Positions 11,229 through 21,432 of a stretch of DNA of 64,000 nt are shown here, in pieces. How positions within the stretch are numbered: the stretch's first letter is position 1; every line of letters begins with the position of its first letter. The translations under genes and the position numbers were made by a program. Under the pieces are notes generated by a model. The model did no database searches. It saw only the letters and a program-made list of their open reading frames with translations, and was not told the DNA's origin. Origin of the DNA: Ramazzottius varieornatus (lineage: Eukaryota; Tardigrada; Eutardigrada; Parachela; Ramazzottiidae); the NCBI GenBank assembly GCA_001949185.1, contig BDGG01000007.1, forward strand, positions 1,314,215 to 1,378,214, written 5' to 3'.

Positions 11229-12856
11229 CTCGCAGCTTGTGTCCTTAAAGAAGTAATTTGGGTTCACGACCGCGAGCAGCTGTGGAGCTCCGCCTGTGTT
11301 CTGCATACTCTGCTGATCAACTCCTCCGGACACACCAATTGGGAGCTCAGACCACCAATGCGGTTTGCCGAATTTATCACACCCAAGCCAGCTTGCTACC
11401 ATCAAGCATTTCGACGCTGAGAAATTCAAAGTAAGACCCTGGCATTCATGCTTCCACACGTTCCGTCCCAATTTCAGAGCTGCTTTCACTGAGCTATGAT
11501 ATTTCTTATTGTAATGAGAAATAGTTCGAAAAAGTTGAGCAGTATAATTTTCGATATGGAAAACATACCGCAGCAGGTAAAACGCTGTCTCCGGTTGAGA
11601 GTTTTCATTCCCAAACTGACGCAAAGAGGCTTAAAAGTAAGCTGGTTGTCGGAAAAAATCAAGAAAGAGTGAGGAAGTTCCGCACGACCTTGCCAAACGA
11701 ATTAAAACCGTCAAATTCGAACTCTCCATTAGGAAGTCACTTCCTTTTTCGAACTCTCCATTAGGTGTCTTCAGTTTTACTTGCAGAACTGCGTTGATTG
11801 CGTTGATCAAGGAAGTGACTTTCCGAATTTCCCTAACGAGATAAGCAGCCCTCGAGCTGCTTTTCTTGCAAGTGGAACCCGTTGATCTCATGCACGCCTG
11901 CCTCGAAATTTCGACTTCTATTTGTTTTTACTAAACGTTCCCTGCTCGTCTTCTCCACACCTTTTTTCCTGCATGATTTCATTCAGATTTTGTCACACAG
12001 CTCCGAATATAGGACGACGCAAAGAAGTACCTGCTAACGGGGAGACGAGTGAGGCGCCAGCGAAGAAGTCTCGCAAGCCCCGAGCAGCCAGAGCGCAAGC
12101 CTTGGACAACTCCGGACCGCGCAACAATGGAGTTTGGATGCCTGGGGAAGATGAACATCTTAGCTTCCGGAACTCCCGAAGCGATAGGCGCAAATCATAA
12201 GCTGCACCCACCGAAAATTTTGGGTACTAGTTTCTCGGCTTGGTTTGTATTTAGGTGTCGTGTCGTTTCGAGATCAGACTTTAATCTAGGTGAGATCAGG
12301 ATCGGAATACAAAAGACTCTTCATGTATTCCCGGGAGGACTTACGCGGAATAAAGAGAGAGGACAGGATGAAAACAACAATTGTATTCCCACCAGTGTAC
12401 GCATAAGGATTTACCTTGTGTTTTTTATTCGGCTGATTTTTGATTACTTCCTGGTTCGCCGTTTGTATTCTGATTTGTTGCCGTACCTGGTAGCTAATTT
12501 TGTATTGATTGAGCGAGCCGGAAATGTGTTACCGACTATTACTTTACTGTACTGCAAAATGTGATCAACAGGAGTTACAAAGTTTGGAAAAATTCTGCAA
12601 GAAACGATAAAAAGATCAAGTCTGACACCAGACCAAGTATGGAAATCATCGGAATTAATATGCTATAAACCAGATCGAAATACCTGCTCACATCACGACG
12701 AAACTTCCACAGAATTTAAACCCGCCAAAGACAATAAGATCAGGTAACAAAACTGAAGGATCAACGGCAAGAAGCGAAGGCAACAGCTTCGAGATAATTT
12801 GTTCAACGAGAGGTAAAACAACCTGAGAAAAACATGAAAAAACCTCTAAAGCTACA
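11229..12856. other. Possible orphan exon, otherwise no gene
   Basis: A plus-strand open segment at about 12001-12200 follows a plausible acceptor (tttgtcacacag). It encodes a basic Ala/Lys/Arg-rich stretch (KKSRKPRAARAQAL) ending in SRSDRRKS and a stop. It reads like the tail of a nuclear protein but has no partner exons I can find. Minus-strand ORFs at 11211-11624 and 11631-11891 have no recognisable features. Confidence 0.3.
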
Positions 12857-13003
12857 CTATTCTTGGTCGAAAGACGCGTTGAAGATCACCTGGGCGTAAA
12901 TCTCTCCCATCTCTTGTTCTTCTTCGGCGAAGCGAGCCTCGTCGGCTGCTTCACGCTCCTTCCTGGCAGCCAAAGCTTTCTCCTGCAGGTCTTCCTGCTC
13001 CAT
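12857..13003 (-). pseudogene. Coiled-coil coding remnant (48 codons)
   Basis: A 48-residue frame rich in Glu/Ala/Arg/Lys (ALAARKEREAADEARFAEEE) ends in a stop at 12857. Upstream on the minus strand the same frame continues as REAARKA, then TGA, RKA, TGA, REMEQED. The reading therefore looks like an Arg/Glu coiled coil interrupted by two TGA codons. The two TGAs lie in an exact 12-bp tandem duplication (gtcaagccttgc at 13009-13032). The segment abuts a reverse transcriptase fragment on the opposite strand. I infer a broken piece of a host gene; its identity is unknown. Confidence 0.4.
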
Positions 13004-13039
13004 TTCCCGTCAAGCCTTGCGTCAAGCCTTGCGCGCTGC

Positions 13040-13494
13040 TTCCCGCAGCAGCGTCTCGCCACAGAATGTCCCGCAGACTATCCCACTGAGCTCATTACCA
13101 GACCCAATCACCCCATCTGAAATATCCCTGGCACTGGAGAAGGTGTTGGCAACTGGCCTTCTTCTGTCGAGAGACTTACCGTTGAACTGTGGTTCCTCTA
13201 TTGTGAATCCTTTAGTTAGTTTATTCAACTCATGTCTTTTTCGCAGTGAATTTCCTCGCTGTTGGAAGGTCTCCTACGTGACCGTCATTCTCAAAGGATC
13301 CCTCGACAACACACGCTGTACCAACTGGCGACCCATCTCACTTCTCCATCCACTCTCGAAGATCTTCGAAACCATCGTCGCGGACAGACTTCGCTCCTAC
13401 CTCGAAATCCACTCCCTCCTCAGCGACGACCAGTTTGGCTTCCGCCAAAAACGATCCACCGAACTCGTCACTACTCTTGTGGTACAAGAAGGAT
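13040..13494 (+). mobile_element. Non-LTR retrotransposon reverse transcriptase fragment
   Basis: The frame contains the ordered motifs of the fingers and palm entry of LINE-type reverse transcriptases. These are ITPSEISLALEKV, then LVSLFNSCL, FPRCWKVSYVTVILK, NWRPISLLHPLSKIFE, and SDDQFGFRQKRST. The family consensus is P-x-x-WK-x-A-x-V-x-P-I-x-K, N-Y-R-P-I-S-L-L and Q-F-G-F-R-x-x-R-S-T. The reading ends soon after the QFGFR motif, so the catalytic F/Y-x-D-D motif, the rest of the reverse transcriptase and the endonuclease are missing. It is truncated at both ends and not functional. The clade (Jockey/CR1/RTE-like) cannot be settled from this piece. Confidence 0.85.
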
Positions 13495-14888
13495 GATGGG
13501 AAAAATGAGATTTTTTTCCTGCCTTAGGCAAATTAGGATGGCAACATGCCAGATTTGATGTAAAAATAGGTATATTGTATCCTAAAGGCACACTTGTAGA
13601 AAGCTGGTGTCCGGTAGATTTATAAAAATGTTTTCAAATAGTTTTTAGCCTAGGTTGTTACTCGTCATTTTTCCAAACATGAAATCGTTTTCTGATTTCG
13701 TGCCTGCTTCACTCTCACTTTTTAGCCGTTTATGGAATTTAGTGGGTTTCTACTTTCCGGTTCCTCATTTGAATACCGACCCGAGTACGAACCGTCACTC
13801 ACATGACGGGCAGTACATACGGGTGCCAATTTTTTCCCGCAGAGGTTGTTGGGCCGCGGCACGGCTGGTAGCCGCTAGTATCCGTACGTTCACCAACTTA
13901 CGTGTAGCGCTCAAGTTGCTAACGTCCTTTGTGTGTAACAATTGTTTGGCTAGTAGAAGAAACCCGGGACATTGATTAATTGTTTCCTTTCTGGAGACGT
14001 TCTGCTCGAAAGATATCCCTTCCGAAGGCGGAAACTGAAAGTGAACAGCAACGTGCTGAGGGAACTGGCCAAATTTGCCCCTTCCCAAATTATTATTGTA
14101 ATACTCTCATGTGACTTTGAGGTATTAGTCTGAACTACCATTGGCCAGTTACACGTATGAGGGAAGACAAAACATTACGGAAGTGATTACCCGTTTAGTT
14201 TGCTCACCTCTAGAAAAATCCAGATTTGTTTCGTTTTCCTTATTGCGAATGGAAACGTGCCGACCTCAGACTGCTGCACCACCGCAACAAGAGACAAACT
14301 CCACAGAATGTTTCTAAGCTAGAGCCGGTCTGCTCAGAGAGCGGAAGCACCACCGAAAATTTTGAATCGTCAGCAACAGTTGCGACACCAAAAGAAGACA
14401 AATCATCGAAATTCCCGGAAGTGAGAGTATCTTCGGTGAGAAAGAAAAGTTCTATCGCGAGAGCGCATTGAAAAATGGCTTCACAAAGTTTCATTCCTCA
14501 CAGGTGATCGCTTCACAAGTTTGCCATTCCTCACTGGTACTGTGTGAGGTTCAGAGCATCGTTGTGCGCCTTCCACAAATGAAACTTTCTAAAATAACCG
14601 AGCAGTTTTGGGGTTGTCTTGTGTGGTGCTGTACAGGCTATCATACTACTGGTTCTACGGTGGACGATGCTCCTTTTGGATTTTCTCCAACTCCAGTGAA
14701 GAGGGCCTTATCCTTTCTTCCCGATTACTTTGTACAGAACTAAGGGTCTAAGCTATCAGGAAAAAACCTTCGGCTTCGTGATCGGCGAGTGACATGGTCT
14801 GAATAGTCCCTCGTTAAGTGGGCCCAATGGCCGCTCGATTTTTCTTTTGTTATGGTACTGCATTGCAGCGCCCCTTAACACTGCATCC
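13495..14888. other. No confident gene
   Basis: No gene is supportable. One open segment at about 14226-14471 (plus) encodes a Ser/Thr/Lys-rich reading (SSATVATPKEDKSSKF) that could be an exon of an unrecognised gene. It has no partner exons or known domain. Confidence 0.35.
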
Positions 14889-15034
14889 ATTACAATGAAG
14901 AAAGTACCGCCCTGCAGGTGATCAAATTTGATTGGCCGTTGTGGACACATTACTGCAGTCGCAGTGTACTCATGTAAACACACTAAACCAATCGAACTTG
15001 ATCGCCTGCAGGGCAGTACTTTCTCCATTGTAGT
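14889..15034. repeat. Inverted repeat, 47-bp arms, 52-bp loop
   Basis: Arms 14889-14935 and 14988-15034 are reverse complements with about six mismatches. Both carry the core gccctgcagg and the gatcaa...gattgg block. The structure is a 146-bp MITE-like foldback with no coding content. Confidence 0.75.
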
Positions 15035-15270
15035 ATGTCGTAGACCACCTCGGTGTTGTCCTACTTTGTCCTCTACGACCATTACCAAAAAAACGAGCGA
15101 TTACAGTAGGTCCAGCAAAGAGACTACTCGAGTAACTCGACCGGTCTTCGGGTCGTCCGAAACTTGGCCGAAGCTGCGTGAATTGTAAAGATTTTCGGCA
15201 TTCGGACAGGATAGCGGTTTCAGCTCTTCGTGAAGGGGATTCGTACAAGGTTGTCGGTTCTGATCAGCTT

Positions 15271-16515
15271 TTACCCTTGTACCAGCCAAGCCAGATGTTC
15301 AGACTCGTTCCGGATGATTTCTTTGACCAATTCCTCTTCCCGCTGGATGTCTTCAGATCTTAGATGATCAGAACCTTGCGTCGCTGCGTCTCTTGTCTGA
15401 TACACCAGAACGCCGTACACACACACACACGCACACACACAGTAAGCAAATACAATGGTACTCTTTGCGATAATATTTGAGACCGTAAAAACCAGTAAAA
15501 AACACACTGCCACCCGCAGAGTAGCATTTGCAAATGTTATGAGAAGGATAGTCCAGTCCCCATACGCTCGACGCATTTGGTGATCTAATTGTTGTGCGTA
15601 CTCAGCATCATTCTCGCCCGCTCCCTGTTTTCTGAAGACCTGCAGAATTGAGGCCATAACAGCCACCACGGCGATCATGTCGCGAATGCAGTTGAGGAGA
15701 ATCAGATGACCGAAAGTGTCGTTGAAATTACGGACTAAATTCTGGAACATCCGGAGGACAATGGGCTCCTCACGTAGTGTCTCCAAAAACTTTTTTGAGC
15801 CTGCGGTTTTAGCCAGAGCAGCACATTGGATGTCACGATATACCTTCGCGAAAGCTTGCGCAAAGCCAAACATAACAAATATATAGGCTAACTGCGACGC
15901 GGAGTCGGCATTAACTGATACCATGTACCGAGAAGACGTTAGGATCAGCGAGATGTATTCGTAAACAGGTTTTCCTAGTGCCAGGGTTAAGTGATGAAGA
16001 TTTTCTGATGAACTCAGTGCGAACCAGTATCGTTGGGTCATGCCGGTACCAAATATTGTGAAAAGTGTAAGTATCCAGACTACAGCAAAAAGGTTTATTC
16101 TTTTACACATGGAAGAGCGAGAACCAGTAATTCTTAACCGATCCATCTCAAGAAACAGCCGTGCTACTGCTTTCCGAGACTTGAACATGAAGAGCATAAT
16201 AAGAGGGGCCAACAAGAGCTGCGAAGCGTTGTTGATCAGTCTAACCAGAACAAAGAAGTCCAAAGATGCAATATCCTTGAAGTAATGCGAAACGTAGTCG
16301 CCGAGTCCCACAAGTGCAAGTGTGCCGGTCAATGTTGCTACCATATAACCGTAAGCCGACAGGAGAAAATTCCCGCAACGGTAGAAAGACGATTCTCCAG
16401 TGAGCCGGTTTTCGCGGGCCGATTCCAAGGAGCGCGGATGGTATAATCCACAAAGCCATAAGTAACGGAGGAAACTGGATGGTAGAAAGTTGTCTGATGT
16501 GGACTTAGTTTTCAT
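15271..16515 (-). CDS. Gustatory-receptor-like multipass membrane protein
   Basis: This 414-residue frame holds about seven hydrophobic segments, near residues 46-72, 84-112, 139-158, 196-225, 268-295, 325-350 and 355-373. It has few prolines, a charged loop after the fifth segment and a short soluble tail. Length, even spacing of helices and intron-poor structure resemble invertebrate gustatory-receptor-like seven-pass chemoreceptors. The TY...QF signature of insect GRs in the last helix is absent. The last hydrophobic segment (YCVCACVCVYG) is encoded by a (CA)n/(TG)n microsatellite at about 15416-15441, so it may not be a true helix. The real exon could end before it. Assignment rests on overall architecture only; an unrelated multipass protein is possible. 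Confidence 0.45.
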   Translation of the reverse strand: MKTKSTSDNFLPSSFLRYLWLCGLYHPRSLESARENRLTGESSFYRCGNFLLSAYGYMVATLTGTLALVGLGDYVSHYFKDIASLDFFVLVRLINNASQLLLAPLIMLFMFKSRKAVARLFLEMDRLRITGSRSSMCKRINLFAVVWILTLFTIFGTGMTQRYWFALSSSENLHHLTLALGKPVYEYISLILTSSRYMVSVNADSASQLAYIFVMFGFAQAFAKVYRDIQCAALAKTAGSKKFLETLREEPIVLRMFQNLVRNFNDTFGHLILLNCIRDMIAVVAVMASILQVFRKQGAGENDAEYAQQLDHQMRRAYGDWTILLITFANATLRVAVCFLLVFTVSNIIAKSTIVFAYCVCACVCVYGVLVYQTRDAATQGSDHLRSEDIQREEELVKEIIRNESEHLAWLVQG

Positions 16516-17359
16516 GATACCAGCCGGCCAGACTAGGAAAGTTCAATGTCGTTGCCTGATTTCACCAACCGTACATTTGGACCAGAGTCACCAGATATTC
16601 CGTCTATCAATAGCTGTGGTAGTCACTCGAAATGTTCTATGTGCATCTGTCCTACGTGTTGCTGAAAGAACTTCGAAAGCCTGAGACTATTTCTAAACCT
16701 GATATATGATCTGGACGATACATTTGAGTTCCGACCACATCAGACTGCATTCATGACAGGTGATCTGTGTGGTAGGTGCGTTTGCTCCGTTTTTGGAACT
16801 ATTTGACAACTCCGCTATTTTCACCTCATACTGAAGGGACGAAAGAACAGTACGTCGGCGTTACTGTACTGGGACTTCACTGCCATCCCCATGTCGATAA
16901 CAAATGGTGCTCCGAGGTTTGCTGTGGGTCTCTCAAAGCCGCTAACGTAAGAACCGAGTCCTGCACCTAGCCCATGTGAGCTCCCAACGGCCTTTGTTTG
17001 ACTTCTAACGTGCATTATTCGTAGGTTGAAAGAGCTCATGCAGCGGATTAGGATCGTTTCGAACATCGGAAAACTATCGATTCTTCTCAAGTTCCACCTG
17101 CACGTGATTTTGATGAAAGCAATGTTACGAAGAAGCGCACCTACAGTGTAGGAGAGGTATCCCTTCTGGATATACATTCCATTGCTCTCAGTTGATTACC
17201 AGAAACGGATTTGTTGCTTACGTTTTCTTTGAATTTTGACTCACTTCGAAGGAAAAATGCTGCGGCCCGATTAAACCAGTAAAAATCGTATAAACAACGA
17301 GCTACAGTATATGAGCCCAAACACAGCACTGTGGAACAGCCGTCTTGATTTGCGACGTA
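16516..17359. other. No gene recognised
   Basis: Upstream flank of the receptor-like ORF. Minus-strand ORFs at 16821-17177 and 17141-17329 lack recognisable domains. An 18-base block (gcggcccgattaaaccag) near 17266 recurs near 17944, flanking the MITE copy between them. Confidence 0.4.
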
Positions 17360-17691
17360 GAGGACATGATTCGGGCATAGTCATTTCGCATCATAATTCG
17401 GGAATATTTTTTCGGAGCTCCTGCTGCGCCTAATCACGTGTTTCTTGTTTTTTGAGGTAGATCGATCTCTCCCTTCAAGGTGCGAATAGGTTTGGAGATG
17501 ACTAAATGTTGTAGGTCAGAAGACCCTGTCGTGGGGAAGAGACGGGTTTGTCCAATGTCAAAAAGCCTAAAGTTGTATCAACAGGTGTACGATGAGATGT
17601 GAATCAAGGGTTGACAGTAATACTATTTATTCAAACTTTCTGCATTGCCCGAAATATGGTGCGAAAATCGCTATGCCCGAATTATGTGCTC
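17360..17691. mobile_element. MITE family 1, copy A (332 bp)
   Basis: The ends are inverted repeats of about 45 bp. The left end begins gaggacatgattcgggcata and the right end is the complement of gagcacataattcgggcata, followed on both sides by a tcgca-cat-attcggg block. A second copy in the same orientation lies at 62349-62674 and is about 90% similar by eye through the interior (for example gtcagaagaccctgtcgtgg). There is no transposase, so this is a non-autonomous element. Confidence 0.9.
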
Positions 17692-18989
17692 AACCCCGTA
17701 GTTGGAGGAACACTGGCTGACGAGATAGCCAGGTGGAAATTTACCCCGTCAAGAACTACAAAGGGATCACACAATAAAGTGTGTCCTGTATCACTGGAGG
17801 AAGCGAAAATTCTGAAACCTCGAATTGTAACGGAGGATAGCTTATTACATCATAGAAAACCACCTTTATCTTTTCCAATCGACCAAGTGAGGAGAAACAG
17901 CCAAAAATTGATGACCCCAGTGAAGTGGCGCACACAAAAACGCGCGGCCCGATTAAACCAGATATTTTACGAAACTTTGTTTGTGCGAAAATCAGCGTTC
18001 GTTCTTTCCGAGTTTATTGCCTTTGGTGTGTACCCCGAGCCATGCAGTATAATACGAAGACCCGTTTTTCAGAAGGAGTAGATAGCTTTTTGGTAAAAAA
18101 CATTGCGAACAGACCCTAGTCAAAACTGGGCGCTGCTCCTTCTCCCATTTTCCCAATTTTCTTCTCTCTTCGAATTGCTCTGGCTGCAGTAGTGAAAAAT
18201 TGTACGGGGCTTGTTGTTACTGTTGAGGGGCTTGTTGTTACAATGAAAAATTTCATTGCGTACTCAAAAACCGTTGTCAAAAGTGTACCCCTCAAAAGCG
18301 CAGTCATATTGAAAGACCAAGTATTTCCTAAACTGTAGTAAATAGTAATGTCGGAGCTCGTGTAATAAGTTACTACGGTTATTTGACGTTCTCATCCAGT
18401 GAAGGTTTGAAACAAAGTATCTACTGTCTTCGGCTGCCCACAACTCAGAAAGCGTAGAATACTTCTCCTGCGGGAAACCCGCACTCTCTGGAGGAGCGTT
18501 AAGAACCGGAGGGGAGCTAAGGAAAGCATCGGAAAAACCTGGCAGTGTACAATAAACTGTTTAGGAAGAGCGTTTTGTCTGCGTGGCTTGGGTGTGATAG
18601 GCACCAGACATCAGCTGAAGAAAAAACGTGTGTCTGAAAAAGCTGTGCCGGCAAGCGTCGTCCCAAAACATATTTCTAACTTTTGTAATTAATGATTCTG
18701 GATGTACTCCAGCCGGGCTGAACGCTGTTTGCATCTTTTACAAGAACCATGTAATCAAGTTCTGCAGTCACCACCTCGGCAACATCCGCCCAAAAAACGA
18801 GCACATCAGGAAGCTGTACATTTGATCTTCGTCGGTAGCGATGCATGCAGCCTACCACGGGATTCTTAGATCTAGGTATGCCAGCAATGATTAACCGTAC
18901 ACGATCACGCAACGAAGTTCCGAAAGGCCCAGATCCAGAACCTTCGTGTTCATATCCTTGTGTGTGAATCCAGCATTTCAGTTCAGAAT
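17692..18989. other. No confident gene
   Basis: A plus-strand open frame runs from inside the MITE to 18081, with about 125 codons after the element. It contains ordinary-looking residue mix (KVCPVSLEEAKILKPRIVTE) but no recognisable domain. It may be an exon fragment or chance. A 15-base block (ggggcttgttgttac) is repeated near 18206 and 18227. Confidence 0.35.
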
Positions 18990-19139
18990 ATAGATTTTCA
19001 GAACACTAGTTTTTTGAGCAGAGGAGGTCAGCTGGATAGAAGTCATGATTTTGTCGACCAATGGAAAGAAAAAGTTCCGGAATCTACCGGACACATGAGC
19101 GGAAGGAACCGGCACATGATTGCCAAGGTGTAGGAAAAT

Positions 19140-19567
19140 GTGACAAGCCGATCCTATACTCCTTGTCCGTTCAGACGATCGAAGCGCCTTTTCTCTAAGA
19201 CTGTGAGCGAAACCATCAAGTATCTCATCAGCAACTTGTACACAGACCGCTTTAGCGACAGGTACGCGCTTATGGAGATCTTCGCTGTTACCCCCGTTAC
19301 TTTCGCAACAGGCGAACGTTCCTTCTCGACGTTGAAAATTGAAAAAAATTATCTTCGTTCACGTATGCGCAACTATCGTCTGAACGGACAAGGGGTATAG
19401 GATCGACCACGATCGAGTCGCTCGAAAATATCTCGAGAAACCACTCGGGGACCTCCCACTAACAGCAGAGCCAATGCGTGAAATCAACCTCGCGGATATG
19501 GAGGATGCGGCCGAGATCGATCAACAAGGCCAAGATCCGGAACTTCATGGACTGGACGTGGACGTAT
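19140..19567 (+). pseudogene. hAT-family transposase C-terminal dimerisation domain remnant
   Basis: The reading YALMEIFAVTPVTFATGERSF, then STLKIEKNYLRSRMRNYRL, matches the conserved hAT C-terminal dimerisation region. That consensus runs L-x-x-I-x-x-x-P-x-x-x-A-x-x-E-R-S-F-S, then T-x-L-R-S-x-M, then R-L-x-G-L-A. A stop follows after RLNGQGV. The normal continuation is found in another frame (IDHDRVARKYLEKP...) up to a TAG at 19565-19567, so there is a frameshift near 19395. The catalytic core and zinc finger are absent. It is inactive. Confidence 0.8.
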
Positions 19568-19685
19568 AGATATCCATATGTACAATGTCCTCACTGCTAA
19601 TTACGCGAAAAAATGATTGAATAGTTTTCCACACTCTGGTACCAAGCCCAATAAAATGCATAAGTCAATTAAAATATAATTTGCA

Positions 19686-20020
19686 GTACAGGAGGAGTAA
19701 GCATGTGTGACCCAGTAAGGAAATGTGTGACCCAGTAGTCTCAGACGGCGTGACATGTATCAAATATGCATTACGTTAACAGAAACACTTTTTATGTAAG
19801 ATAGACAACACTGTAATTCGTTACGTCATAGGCTTTATTTAATTACCAGTGCCTCATGNNNNNNNNNNNNNNNNNNNNNNNNNNNNNNNNNNNNNNNNNN
19901 NNNNNNNNTCATAGGCTTTATTTTATTACCAGTGCCTCATGCTTTTCTATGGATGCGCCCTCTGAGACTACTGGGTCACACATTTCCTCACTGGGTCACA
20001 CATGCTTACTCCTCCTGTAC
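19686..20020. repeat. Foldback repeat with 65-bp arms around the assembly gap
   Basis: Arms 19686-19750 and 19956-20020 are reverse complements with about two mismatches. Within each arm the motif tgtgtgacccagta occurs twice. The loop contains the run of N. It is a MITE-like foldback nested in the larger palindrome. Confidence 0.85.
19859..19908. other. Assembly gap (50 N) flanked by a 33-bp direct repeat
   Basis: Exactly 50 N are present. The 33 bases before the gap (19826-19858) and the 33 bases after it (19909-19941) are the same sequence with one mismatch; both read tcataggctttattt/attaccagtgcctcatg apart from that difference. The gap is therefore likely an arbitrary-size scaffold join at a repeat, and the true gap may be absent or negative. 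Confidence 0.9.
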
Positions 20021-20577
20021 AACAAGTTCTTATCCGCATACCCACAACAGTTTTGCGCGCAAGCCCGGACAGAACAAACATGTTGAAATTCCAAACGAAC
20101 CTACCACGCTTTTGAAGCTCGCACCTTGCTTGCGTTTACAGCTGTCGACCAGTTCACTTCCGAAAATTTCTGATGGTACCCGCAATAAAAAGACTGGTGT
20201 ATGTATTGTCATGCGTGACAAAGCTGACCATGCGTTCAGTCTGGCTTTGTTTGCTTCAAGCGTATTTACTCTTCCTTCACTAATAACGGCTTACATTCTC
20301 GAGGTTACACTACGGGTAACAGCGAGCAAGTTCCGTGAACACACAGTAAGACAGGTTTCGCGCTTCACCAGTCGTCAAAATGTGGTCAGTCATCGAAGTG
20401 TGCGAGCCCGTCAGATCGGCTTGTGACATTTTCCTACACCTTGGCAATCATGTGCCGGTTCCTTCCGCTCATGTGTCCGGTAGATTCCGGAACTTTTTCT
20501 TTCCATTGGTCGACAAAATCATGACTTCTATCCAGTTGACCTCTTCTGCTCAAAAAAGTAATGTTCTGAGAATCTAT

Positions 20578-21432
20578 GACCACACTGCGACCGTATACAG
20601 CGAAATCGTCAGAGGGGTGGGTATTTATAACCGTGAGCCGTTCACTAGGTAGGTTGATTTGTGTGATTTCAACTTTACCTCAGACGACACGACTCGAATA
20701 TGTTAGTCTATGCACATAAATCCTAACACGTATCCAATGTGGCACCATTCTATACCGAAGTTTTTCTCAATGATTATGCTGAAGACTATCTTTGGTAGAC
20801 CGCATCTTGTGACGCAAACCGGGCCAGATTCACGAGACAGAGACGCCGTCATAACGGTGTAAACAGTGCTTTGTTATCAGATGACTTCCGTGTTCCACTA
20901 TACAGGGTTCCTTAAGGTTATATGCTCTTATTTCAATTCAGAAAATTCGAAGGCATGTATAATCTCGTGTGTCAATAAGAAGCAGTGAATGTCCACGGAG
21001 ACAGATCACAGATCCCCAAAGTACGCTCGATTGGTTGACTTTCGCGAGCCACCTTCACGAGGCACAGAAGGTACAGAAGCTGTACAGAAGCGCGTGAAGG
21101 TACAGAAGCGCGTGAAGGTACAGAAGCATATCTCGGTCAGTTGGATATTAAAGACAGGGTCGGCTCAGTTCATGGCTGACAGGATATTCAAGCGGCTAGA
21201 TTATTTCCAGGAAACGGACTGTTTTACACGCCCTGTCATAACGCGGATGTTCGTCTTGTTGTGGCTGCGCAAGAAAGCTGCCACCATCTTCTTTATTCAA
21301 AGGTGATCGACCCAAAACACAAGAAACTGGCTGACGAAAGGAATAGTCTTTCCAAGTTCGCCACTTTATCGGCAACTCAAGTTAAACAGCCAATGATATC
21401 GGTATTAGTACTTGGAGTCTCAAACTATCCGC
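20578..21432. other. No gene; 18-bp minisatellite
   Basis: An 18-base unit (gtacagaagcgcgtgaag) is repeated about three times at 21070-21127. This gives a VQKRVK peptide repeat in a 105-codon plus-strand ORF (20989-21306) that has no other recognisable feature. Confidence 0.5.

Larger units (their letters stand above)
18990..20577. mobile_element. Composite palindromic element with 164-bp terminal inverted arms
   Basis: Arm 18990-19153 is a near-perfect reverse complement of arm 20414-20577; both are 164 bp and include ggaaagaaaaagttccggaa and its complement. Inside lie an hAT transposase remnant bounded by its own 30-bp inverted repeat (19150-19179 with 19375-19404, one mismatch) and a second foldback (19686-20020) containing an assembly gap. 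Nested insertions or a rearranged hAT derivative would explain it. No target-site duplication was found. Confidence 0.75.
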
